A stretch of 64,000 nucleotides of DNA from Mikania micrantha (taxonomy: Eukaryota; Streptophyta; Magnoliopsida; Asterales; Asteraceae), in NCBI GenBank assembly GCA_009363875.1, contig CM018693.1, forward strand, positions 70,416,986 through 70,480,985, read 5' to 3'. Every line of letters starts with the position of its first letter. Positions within the stretch are counted from its first letter, which is position 1. The translations under genes were made by a program, and so were the position numbers. The notes below the pieces were generated by a model. The model was not told where the DNA came from. It saw nothing but the letters and a program-made list of their open reading frames with translations, and made no database searches. Positions 35,123-45,128 of this stretch are shown piece after piece.

Positions 35123-35400
35123 TGGTGATCAGGGGCGGTTATTTGGTGATTTCCCTTGTGGATACCATCAGTATAGACAGATAGGTTGTGAGTACGTAGT
35201 GTGGCTTGGGGATGTTTGGGTGTAGGATAGAACCCCAGTAGCTAGTTAGTGGTATTATGGTCTTTTGGCAGTCTGTATCGAAAACGTCATGGTTGTACAA
35301 AACTTATATCTCAGTAATAAAATGGTTGATTTTGTATATTGTTTGCGTGTGAATGTATGAACTATATATTAATATCGAACTTGTATGAACATTTCTGTGG

Positions 35401-35725
35401 ATGAGAACATTTTTGTGTGAGAACATAATTGTTGCCTGTATGGCAATGTATCATAGAACTATGAGAACATGTTTGTGTGAGAACATATCTGTTGCCTGTA
35501 TGGCAATGTATCGTAGAACTATGAGAAAATTTTTGTGTGAGAACATATCTGTTGCCTGTATGGCAATGTATCGTAGAACTATGAGAACATTTTTGTGTGA
35601 GAACATATCTATTGCCTGTATGGCAATGTATCGAAAAACTATGAGAACATTTTTGTGTGAAAACATATCTGTTGCTTGTATGGCAATGTATCGTAGAACT
35701 ATGAGAACATTTTTGTGAGAGAACT
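35401..35725 (+). repeat. 60 bp tandem repeat, about 5.4 copies, in leader of E
   Basis: Units start at 35401, 35461, 35521, 35581, 35641 and 35701 with exact 60 bp spacing and few substitutions. Each has ATGAGAACATTTTTGTG and CCTGTATGGCAATGTATC. Since 60 is divisible by three it gives a 105-codon repetitive open frame, but nothing else supports coding. The rest of the leader (33991-34324, 35123-35400, 35726-36041) shows no gene, only an AT microsatellite near 35908-35923. Confidence 0.92.
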
Positions 35726-36041
35726 TATCAGTGTCCTGTATGATAATATATCAAAAACATGTATAACAACATATCGATATTACAATGCTGTGAGCTGTGT
35801 AATACTCTAACATGTTTTTGAAATAACAGGACTGAGTATAACTACAACATCTATATGATTATTGTGTACTGAGAACATATCTGGATCTGTGCAATGTAGT
35901 TATACTATATATATATATATAATCACATTTCAACATTGAAATTTTCAGTATAACTGAATATGATTGAATTTATGTGATCAAATGGGTTATATCTTTAATA
36001 TTCTTGAACTGACCTGAGTTTGTCTGCATGTAAGCAGAACA

Positions 36042-39000
36042 ATGGCTCCTAAAAGAGGTCGACCGGCTAAGAAAGCTGCCAAGAATGTTAGTAACCCTGA
36101 GCCAAATCAAGTCCCACCTGTGAATGTAGAACGTAATATGGATCCACAGATCAATCCGGAAGCAAATGTGGTCCTACTTGAAAATCTAGGAACAAATACC
36201 GTTCCATCTGTGAACCCAGAAGTGAACACGGTTCCACCTGCGGGTGCAAGTGGATCTGAACTAAACGAAGCAATGATAGCACGAATGGTAAGAGAACAGC
36301 TATCTGCTTGTGGTGTTTTGACACAACACCAACCACATATCACTACGGGTTCTGGTGGGGACCACGATCACATTGAGCATAATGCTACTGGTGGCCACGT
36401 TGAAACTCATAATACCATCGGTGCAACAATCACAAAAACAACTGTTCCTGATCCACCACAGCAAGGATGTACATACAAGTACTTTGCTTCTTGCAACCCT
36501 CCTACTTTCACGGGTAAAGAAGGAGTGGCTGGACTTCTAAGGTGGATTGAGGAGATGGAAACAAAACTTAAAATCAGCTAGTGTCTGGCAGAGCATAAGG
36601 TGTCTTATGCTGCTTGTTCTCTGAAAGATTCAGCTCTAACCTGGTGGAATACCCAGGCTAAAACTTTGGGATCAGCTACAGTTGATTCAATGGGCTGGAA
36701 TGATTTCAAAACTCTGATTATGTCAGAGTACTGCCCAATCACTGAAATTCAAAAACTCCAGGAGGAATTCTGGAATCACTCAACGATCGGTGCTGACTGT
36801 TTAGCTTATACCGATCGGTCTCACGAACTTACTTTTTTACTTCCCAATATGTTTCCTACGGAAGCAGCTTTGATTGAGAAGTATATCAAGGGTCTGGTTT
36901 CCCAGATTCGGGGAATGGTGACTGCAGCTGAACCTACAACTCTCAAACGTACAATCTTGTTAACCACTAAGCTCACCGATGAGGCGGTAAGGAGTGGTAC
37001 TTTGATCGTAAAAACTCAGACGGCGGTGGGCCGTAGTGATGCCGGTACCTCGAATGTTTAAAAAGGTACCAAACAAAAAACGAAAACTCCGATTGATACC
37101 AGTCAGAACAAACCAACGGTGAAGAGCTGTGGTGCAACTGTTCCTGAGAGGAAAGCTTACACTGGGCACGCGCCTAAATGCAACAAGTGTCCATACCATC
37201 ACACAGGACCATGTCCTGTTTGTCTGAACTGTAATCGAGTAGGACACTACGCTAGGTATTGTAATTTTCCTGCTCAACCACTAAACCAAGTACCACGACA
37301 AACCACTCAAACAAACCGATCATGCTTCAAGTGTGGAAGCCCTGACCATTTCATGAGAAACTGGCCGAACAACAACAACACCAATCAAGGGAATGAAGCT
37401 AGGGGGAGAGCTTTTCAGATTTGTGCAACCGAGGCAAGGCATGATGCAAACATTGTCACTGGTACGTTTCTTCTTAATAACCTATACGCATCAGTTTGGT
37501 TTGATACATGGGCAGATAAGAGTTTTATCTCTCCTGAATTTGCATCATTACTCTCATTGCCTACGATAAATCTAGAAACTCCTTATGTCATTGAACTTGC
37601 TAATGGCAAGTTAATCAAAACTAACAGTGTTATTCAAGGGTGTTCCTTGAATCTGAATGATCATCTTTTTAATATCAATTTACTTCCTATTGAGCTTGGG
37701 AGCTTTGATGTCGTTGTAGGTATGGACTGGCCTTCTGATAACCAAGCGGAAGTTGTATGTCAAAACAAGGGGATCCGTATTCCATTACCTAACGGTAATA
37801 CACTCATAGTTCAAGGAGAACGAGCCGGTAGAAAACTTGGTATCATATCTTGTATGCAAACTCATAAATGCTTACGGAAAGGTTGTCAGGCCTTTCTAGC
37901 ACATGTGATCGAGAACTGTTCTTTGCAAAAACGTATCAAAGATATTCCAGTAGTCAAGAACTTTCCTGAAGTTTTTCCTGATGATATATCAGGATTACCC
38001 CTAGTGAGACAAGTTGAATTTCGAATTGACCTAATTCCAGGTCCAGCACCTGTAGCTAAAGCTCCTTATTGTTTAGCACCTTCAGAAATGCAAGAGCTTT
38101 TAGGTCAACTGCAAGAACTGTTAGACAAAGGTTTAATTAGACCTAGTTTCTCACCCTGGGGAGCACGAATTCTTTTTGTGAAAAAGAAGGATGGTTCATT
38201 CAGGATGTGTATTGACTACAGGGAACTCAATAAAATGACAATCAAAAACAGTTATCCATTACCACGTATAGATGATCTGTTTGATCAATTACAAGGCGCT
38301 ACTTATTTTTCGAAAATCGATTTAAGATCCGGATATCATCAGCTACGAATTCATGATGATGATGTTCCTAAAACTGCTTTCAGAACTCGATACGGACATT
38401 ACCAGTTTTTAGTAATGCCGTTTGGATAAACAAATGCACCCGTAGTTTTCATGGATATGATGAATCGAGTTTATAGGCCTTATTTGGATAAGTTTGTGAC
38501 TGTGTTTAGTGATGACATTCTTATTTATTCTCGAAACCAACAGGAACATGCTCAACACTTGAAACTGATCCTAGAACTTTTGGCACGTGAAAAACTATAT
38601 GCCAAATTTTCAAAGTGTGAGTTTTGGTTACGAGAAGTTCAATTTCTTGGGCACGTAGTGAACGAGAACGGTATTCCAGTGGATCCCAGTAAGATCGAAG
38701 CTGTGAAACAATGGGAGACACCATGAACCCCAATAGAAATACGTCAATTCTTAGGACTGGTAGGTTATTATCGTCGATTTATCAAGAAATTTTCAAAGAT
38801 AGCCTTGCCACTGACCACATTGACACAGAACAATCAACCGTTTATATGGGGTTCTCAACAGGAGAAGGCATTCCAACTGTTGAAACACAAACTCTGCAAT
38901 GCATCTATATTGACATTACCGGAAGGTATAGATAATTTCACAGTGTACTGTGATGCTTCTCGTCAAGGTCTTCAGTGTGTGTTAATGCAGAAGTATAAGG

Positions 39001-39405
39001 TAATTGCTTACGCTTCTCGACATCTGAAATTACATGAGAAGAACTATACCATTCATGATCTAGAACTTGGTGCAGTGGTGTTTGCACTCAGGATTTGGAG
39101 ACATTATCTATACGGAACGAAGTGTATTATATACACTGATCATAAAAGTCTTCAATGCATTCTAGATCAGAAAATGTTGAACATGCGACAAAGGCGGTGG
39201 GCAGAACTTTTAAACGACTATGACTGTGAAATTCGTTATTACCTAGGAAAAGCAAATGTCGTAGCCAATGCCTTAAGTCGCAAGGAACGAGTCAAACCAT
39301 TACGTGTGAAAGCGTTAGGAATGTCTATTCAAATTAGTCTAATTCGTCAAATTAGAGAAGCTCAGCAACAAGCTTTACAAGCCACGAACTACCCTGCTGA
39401 GGAAC
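36042..39405 (+). pseudogene. gag-pol of element E, first part, up to solo LTR G
   Basis: A single frame from ATG 36042 (MAPKRGRPAKK, a basic gag start) continues to 39405 with stops at 36579, 37059, 38427 and 38724. The capsid region lies about 36460-36990. Knuckle 1 (37221-37262, CLNCNRVGHYARYC) is intact; in knuckle 2 (37323-37364) the last Cys is Trp. The protease motif reads D-T-W-A-D (from 37503) instead of D-S-G-A-D. Reverse transcriptase has FSDD (about 38505-38516) instead of FIDD. RNase H runs about 38935-39290, with ANALSRK where A has ADALSRK. Catalytic losses in protease and RT and four stops show long-standing decay. The reading is cut at 39405 by insertion of LTR G within the RNase H to integrase linker. 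Confidence 0.9.
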
Positions 39406-39854
39406 TGTGACATCCAGTACTTGATCGTCCGGCAAGTCCGTACGGTATGTGTACTTTCACTATTTACTGTGTGTAAATACAATGTATGAACAGTGTGTGT
39501 AACAACAAAACTCATGTAACAAGCAACAGTTTTACGTGTTTAAGTGAAAACTTAAATGCAGTAAGTACAACAACTCACGATAAACAACAAGTTGTTTGTA
39601 TTTAGGTGAAAAGCGAAGTACAGTTAATACAACGAATCAAGAGAAACAACAGTGTACGAACAAATGACAAGAACATATCGGTTGCGATCTGAAAGCCATA
39701 GATGATAGGAATCAGATGGCCGATGACTCAGTATGAAAACAATGTGAATTCAAGGTTATCAATGTGAAAATAGGAAGTTCAGTTGAGTCCGTCTGCGAGG
39801 AAACACAATTTAAAACACATGTTCAGTATCGTTTCAGAATAACGAACTGACAGT

Positions 39855-39982
39855 TGTTTGCATGGGTGATGATTCACACAAACATATATGTGAGTTTAAA
39901 GTTCTGAAATAATGACTGAAAAGTAGAAAACAATAATCAGAAAGTTAAACCATCGTCGTGTCCGTTCGGGTGACGATTCGAA
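39855..39982 (+). promoter_or_regulatory. U3 inverted repeats around GGTGACGAT in LTR G
   Basis: At 39855-39882 arms GTTTG and CAAAC flank GGGTGATGATTC. At 39963-39982 arms GTTCG and CGAAC tightly flank GGTGACGATT. They correspond to those of A, C and D. Confidence 0.55.
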
Positions 39983-40194
39983 CGAATATGCGCGAAGGTG
40001 ACGCGATCTGACGAAACGAAATCGATAAACGATTCGAACGATAATAATTTAATGAAAACAAATTTAGAAGATTTACTAGGAATAACCATCTTTTAAATTT
40101 TAAAAACAAGTCCTATTTATTTAAAATACGTAAATACGCGCGTAACGTTCTGGAAACGCAACGAAGACGAGAACCGAGCAAACGAAAAGAACCC

Positions 40195-40300
40195 GAACTC
40201 ACTTGGGGTATAAATACACTAAATGAGTTCTTCTTCCTCATTTAACACCCTTCCCTCTCTCTCTAGAACTCAAATCCTGGTTCTCTCTCTAGAAAACCTA
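40195..40300 (+). promoter_or_regulatory. TATA box and CT-rich leader of LTR G
   Basis: GGGGTATAAATACAC (near 40205-40219) is a near-consensus plant TATA box. About 30 bp later the pyrimidine-rich leader with CCCTTCCCTCTCTCTCTAG begins. This is one of the clearest LTR promoters in the window. A donor-like GAG/GTATATG follows near 40424. Confidence 0.7.
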
Positions 40301-40614
40301 ACCTTCAAACCCTTGGATCTCACTCATTTCTTAACGAAATCGCGTGATTCTTGAGCCTAAACGAAGCTTTTGATCTCCTCTACCTAGAAGTACAACTGAT
40401 CTGAGGAGTTATCCATCAAAACTTGAGGTATATGAGCTTGAATATTCCGAAAACTAGGGTTTTTGCACTCTTTGTTCGAACCAAACCCTAACCGGCTAGA
40501 ACCACTTCAAAACTCACTAGCTTCACACGAAACACACCCTAAGGGGGTGAGATTAGGTGATGTTTTCCGTTGGCCATGAGATTTGCCAAGGTGAAGATGG
40601 TTGTGCCAATTAGA

Positions 40615-41090
40615 TGGGCTGGCTGAATGGCCTCCACACAGCCTGCCGAATGGCTTAGAGCCGAGAGACCAATGGGCCGAATGATCCCATTCGCTCGCCA
40701 TCTTCTTTCGGTCAACATCTCATCCGAGTGTAGCAAGCCGTACGAGGCATCCATTAGGCCACTGTCATTCGCCAGCCACCTCATTCGGTCAGCCCACCTT
40801 CAATCAGTCAAGTCCCCTTCGACCACCCTCCTTCGGCCGAACCACCATCATGCGGCCATACACATCCATTCGGCCGAAGCAATTCCATTCGGGCCATGCC
40901 CATTCGACCGAGACATTTTCAGCCCAGCAACAATTAACCGGCCCATGTCATTCTCATTTGGCCCATACACATAACACTCGGCCCACACACACACAAGTAC
41001 GGCCCAAACCTTTTTCCTTCGGTCCAAATATCATTCGGCTCACTTAAATTGATTCGGCCCAAGGCTACTTGGTTGGCCCACATGACAAGA
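40615..41090 (+). repeat. ATTCGG and GGCCCA word arrays in LTR G
   Basis: About 12 (C/A)ATTCGG or TTCGG(C/T)C words (40665-40910) grade into about 8 GGCCCA words (40912-41085). The order is the same as in B: first the CGAACC/ATTCGG type, then GGCCCA. Confidence 0.7.
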
Positions 41091-43764
41091 GAAATTAACA
41101 TTTTATCAAGGCTAAAGGATAATTATGCATGGGATTTTCTTAAAATACTACAGAGTTGGTGAAAAGTTGATGAAACAATAAAGAAACAAGTGATTTCAAT
41201 AAACAAATGTAAAGTTTTAAAGTTCTATACTTAGAAACTTGTGAAACCCCAGCTTTTACAATATGACATGGTTCTTGTTAGTTATGTAACAAACTATTTC
41301 AAGCTTAAGAAGAACAACATGAGAAATCTTAAACTATTAATCTAAGTTTAACACTTAGGTTGGATTACAAAGATCCTATCAAAACAAGTAACAAGCATAT
41401 CAAGATAGGTTTTGAAATTACAAGAATGAGTTACGACAAATGAAACATAAAGACTTAGCATAACAACAACTTAAAGTGAATCAAGGCCGAACGATGACCG
41501 AGACTTACGAGTGTTAGCCAACTTTAGGGCTAACACATACACACACCAAACACTTATAACTTATCCTTGTAAGTTACAAACATTGTGAAATCAACACAGG
41601 ATCGTGAAGACTACAACAAGTACAACAAAGAGCGTGTGCATTCTTGTTTATACTTAGTCAACCACAACAACTGCAAGGTGAGTTCATATGTCCCTTTTCT
41701 AATCTTAATTGATTTTAAACTCTCGGGGCTGAGAAACATGCTAAATCTTTTATTTATTTAAAAGTTTTAGTACAACATATTGTTTATACTATGATTTAGA
41801 TAATATTGCTTGAGTTATTATCGCTTATCATTGTATGCATGCTTGTATGATCATAACATGACTGAGACAACTAGGATGAAACATGATAATGTAGCTTCAG
41901 GAATCATCAACACAATAAAATAATGTAGTTGTAAGATTCTATCTTATAACATTTAATTATTCTTACAAGAACAAACAATGAGATTATCACAGGTGAACAC
42001 GATGACAACAACAACAACAAACATGAATGATATGAAGATAATATATTTTCATAACATCATTCTCTACAGGAGTTAGCTAAGTGTAATAGGACAAGTTCTT
42101 ATAACACTATGTTTATAACTCGGTGAAAACTATGAGATAACACGAAACATATATCATCCACCACCTGAGTCGACTAACTATCGTAAGACTAGCTCTTACA
42201 ATACTGTAGTGGCAACAGGGTGAACATATGGAACAACACAAATGATAATCATGATAATGTACCTTCATGATAACAACATCATTCACACAACAACTAACAT
42301 AGTACAATAAGACAAGTTCTTATATAACTTTGTTAAGAACAACGAGAACACACAACATTGAGAACAAACAACATTGGTGAACACACAATACAATTGATTA
42401 CTATTAAGCTGTCTGTATTATATCACGACAATCATGTGCCCTGTATTCAAGTTGATCATTGTATCCCTCACACATATCGCTGACCAGTTAGTTTGACGTG
42501 ACTAAACCGACGATAGCATAGTGGTACCATAGGTTTGACAAACCTCCAGCTTGTAGGGTTGGTATGTTGATCGTATTGATCATTGGCCGGTAACGTATGA
42601 CCAGTGACAGGGCGATGAACAGTCAGGGTCTGGTAAGCGACACATGGTGATATTAATCTGCAGTAATAATTTCAATTAATCCATCAATCCTGTTGACTAG
42701 TAGACTGAGGAATTGATTTTCTCTCATGTCACATTACTGGTAATATTTTTGATGAGGCCATGGGAATACAAAGTGGTAGAGGTAAATCGGATGCATTGTA
42801 ATCTGATTACGTGAGGATTGCAATGGATTCCTTTTAGGCTCTATGCACTTCAAGTTGAGAACAGATATCAATTGGTTAACTAACACTCTTATTATTAAAA
42901 GTGACTAACAATTAACCCCACAAGCGAGAGAATAATAACAAGGATCAGATTAAATTAATCTATTCTCCTTAACACATTGAGGGTTTATTAATAGTTCGGT
43001 TTGATAACTAAACCCCTCGTACCATATTATTCTACATATAACACTGGGTGAAGAACACAAACGGAAGGGTGAATATCAAATGGGATGAACATGTGAGATG
43101 AAAATGGGTATCTATAGTTGTATTGCAAGTGGTGTTGAGTTCTATTAGGTATGTGGTGGGATGTTGGCTGGGGCTTGTTCCCCTACATATGCCCTATATA
43201 TAAACATAGCTAATAGGATGAGATACTACTTGTAAATATAACTATGGAGAGGCCATTGTGTGAACAGATGAATAAAACACTTACAAGTATCTTGTATGAC
43301 ATTGTGACTGTGTATGTGAACAAATCAATGTTTTCAATTTACATCTTTTGAACTCACCAACCTAGTGTTGACTTTGTTTAAATGCATGTTTTCTCAGGTG
43401 ACGAAGAGGTTTAGTCACTAGTATTCAAGGAAATAGCTAGTGGACTTTTAGAAGACCTAGCTACATTTTGTGTCGAGCATACTTTTGAATGACAAAACAA
43501 TGAATCATCTTTTGTAGATCTTGTACAGTTACAAGATAGAAACTCATTGATTCTTTTCGATAGATTTACTTGTTAAATTATGAACAAAACATTGTAATTT
43601 AACTTGTAATTCTACATCATTGTCATGTTAGCATTTCTCAATTATATATCATGTGCTATGCAAACAATCTGATCATTTTGATTATCAAACGATATCGCGC
43701 CCCGAGAACCTTCCGCCCGACGGGAAAGTCGATCCAGCCCGCTGGGTCGGGGTGTGACAGGAAC

Positions 43765-45003
43765 TAAGAGGATTAGACAAACAACTTCAAATCAAAGCTG
43801 ATAAAGTACTGGGTTCCTTTATTCGGTAACTCTAGAACAATTATCTTGGATGAGGCGCACAAATCCAGGTATTCTATTCATCCAGGTGCTGATAAAATGT
43901 ATAAAGATTTTAGAGATTTTTTACTAGTGGCCTGGAATGAAGAGACACATATCTGAATATGTGGATCGATGCTTAACATGTCTCAAAGTTAAGGCTGAAC
44001 ATCAACGGCCTTCTGGGTTACTGCAATAACCAGAGATTCCCATGTGGAAATGGGATCAGATCTCTATGGATTTCATCACTAAACTACCCAAAACATCACG
44101 TAATCATGACTCTATATGGGTTATCGTTGATCGCCTTACTAAATCTGCGCATTTCTTACCCATCCGAGAAGATTACTCCATGGATTGACTCGCTAAACTC
44201 CATGTTAATGAGATTGTATCTCGACATGGAGTACCAATCTCTATTATTTATGACAGAGATAGTCTATTTATGTCACGATTTTGGCAAAATCGTCAGAATG
44301 CTCTGGGCACACAAATCAATATGAGCACAGCTTATCATCCGCAAACTAACTGGCAAACTGAACAAACAAATCAAACTCTTGAAGACATGCTCAGAAGCTG
44401 TGTGACTGATTTAGGAGGTAGCTGGGATATTAATCTTCCACTTGTTGAATTTTCATACAATAACAGCTACCATACTAGCATTCAATGCGCTCCATTCGAA
44501 GCACTTTATGGACGCAAGTGACGATCACCTATCTGTTGGTCATAGGTAGGTGAAAGTCAGATTATAGGCACATAATTCATTCAAGAAACAACTGATAAGA
44601 TCGCACTCATTCAAGAACGAATTAAAGCTGCTCGCGATCGTCAAAAGAGTTATGTTGATAATCGTCGTAGACCCCTAGAATTTCAAATAAGTGATCGAGT
44701 AATGTTGAAAGTTTCACCTTGGAAGGGCATTTTCAGATTTGGAAAGCGAGGTAAACTTTCACCAAGATTTGTAGTACCATTCAAAGTTATAGAACGAATC
44801 GGATCAGTAGCCTACATACTTGAATTACCTCCAGAACTCAGTAATATTCATGATGTTTTTCATATATCAAATCTGAAGAAATGCCTAGCCAACGAATCAT
44901 TAATTGTACCCCTTGAAGAGATCCAAGTTGATGAAAAACTTCAGTTCAGTGAAGAACCAGTAGAAGTAATGGATTGAGAGGTTAAAGTATTAAAACGCAG
45001 TCG
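43765..45003 (+). pseudogene. Integrase part of pol of element E, after solo LTR G
   Basis: After the target-site duplication the frame resumes, then breaks by two small frameshifts (near 43800 and 43920). Integrase zinc-finger residues follow (EAHKSRYSIHPGADKMY; CLTCLKVKAEH). The first catalytic Asp is in VIVDRLTKSAHF; the second motif reads YDRDSLF. The HPQT motif is followed by NWQTE where A has DGQTE. Many in-frame stops occur (for example after SGLLQ, after EDYSMD, and at 44519-44521 after YGRK). The stretch 44702-44977 is open and covers the integrase C-terminus (VSPWKG, KLSPRF, VFHISNLKKCL). The chromodomain-like end stops at RSRIPI near 45010 and is replaced by a short repeat, so the usual GPEFTWERE part is missing. 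Confidence 0.88.
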
Positions 45004-45011
45004 CATACCAA

Positions 45012-45083
45012 TCTGTTCTCATGAATGATTGTCATCAGGTAAAATACCCACACCTGTTCTCATGAATGATTGTCATCAGGTAA
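45012..45083 (+). repeat. 30 bp direct repeat, period 41 bp, at the end of pol of E
   Basis: CTGTTCTCATGAATGATTGT and the following CATCAGGTAA occur twice (45012-45042 and 45053-45083). It replaces the missing chromodomain end. Confidence 0.9.
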
Positions 45084-45091
45084 GTCTTCAC

Positions 45092-45128
45092 TAAATTTCG
45101 GGACGGAATTTCTCTAACAGGAGGAGAA
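45092..45128 (+). other. Pre-LTR palindrome and polypurine tract of element E
   Basis: AAATTTCGGGACGGAATTT precedes AACAGGAGGAGAA, which ends at 45128 next to the LTR start. It is the same arrangement as in A and C, with one arm mismatch. Confidence 0.85.

Larger units (their letters stand above)
39406..43759 (+). mobile_element. Solo LTR G, Ty3/gypsy (4354 bp), inserted in pol of E
   Basis: It begins TGTGACATCC, ends GGGGTGTGACA, and is flanked by a perfect 5 bp duplication GGAAC (39401-39405 and 43760-43764). Removing it with one GGAAC rejoins the pol of E. There is no PBS, polypurine tract or coding sequence next to the ends, so it is a solo LTR left by recombination between the two LTRs of a full element. 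Modules: U3 inverted repeats, TATA and leader, ATTCGG and GGCCCA arrays, splice-like pair (CAAG/GTGAGTT around 41675; TTTTCTCAG/GTGACG with AG at 43396-43397), and CATATGCCCTATATATAA near 43188-43205. Confidence 0.95.

Noticed and set aside
35401..35718. 105-codon repetitive open frame with a CENISVACMAMYRRT unit
   Set aside because: It follows from a 60 bp repeat whose period is a multiple of three. It has no link to gag and no recognisable domain.
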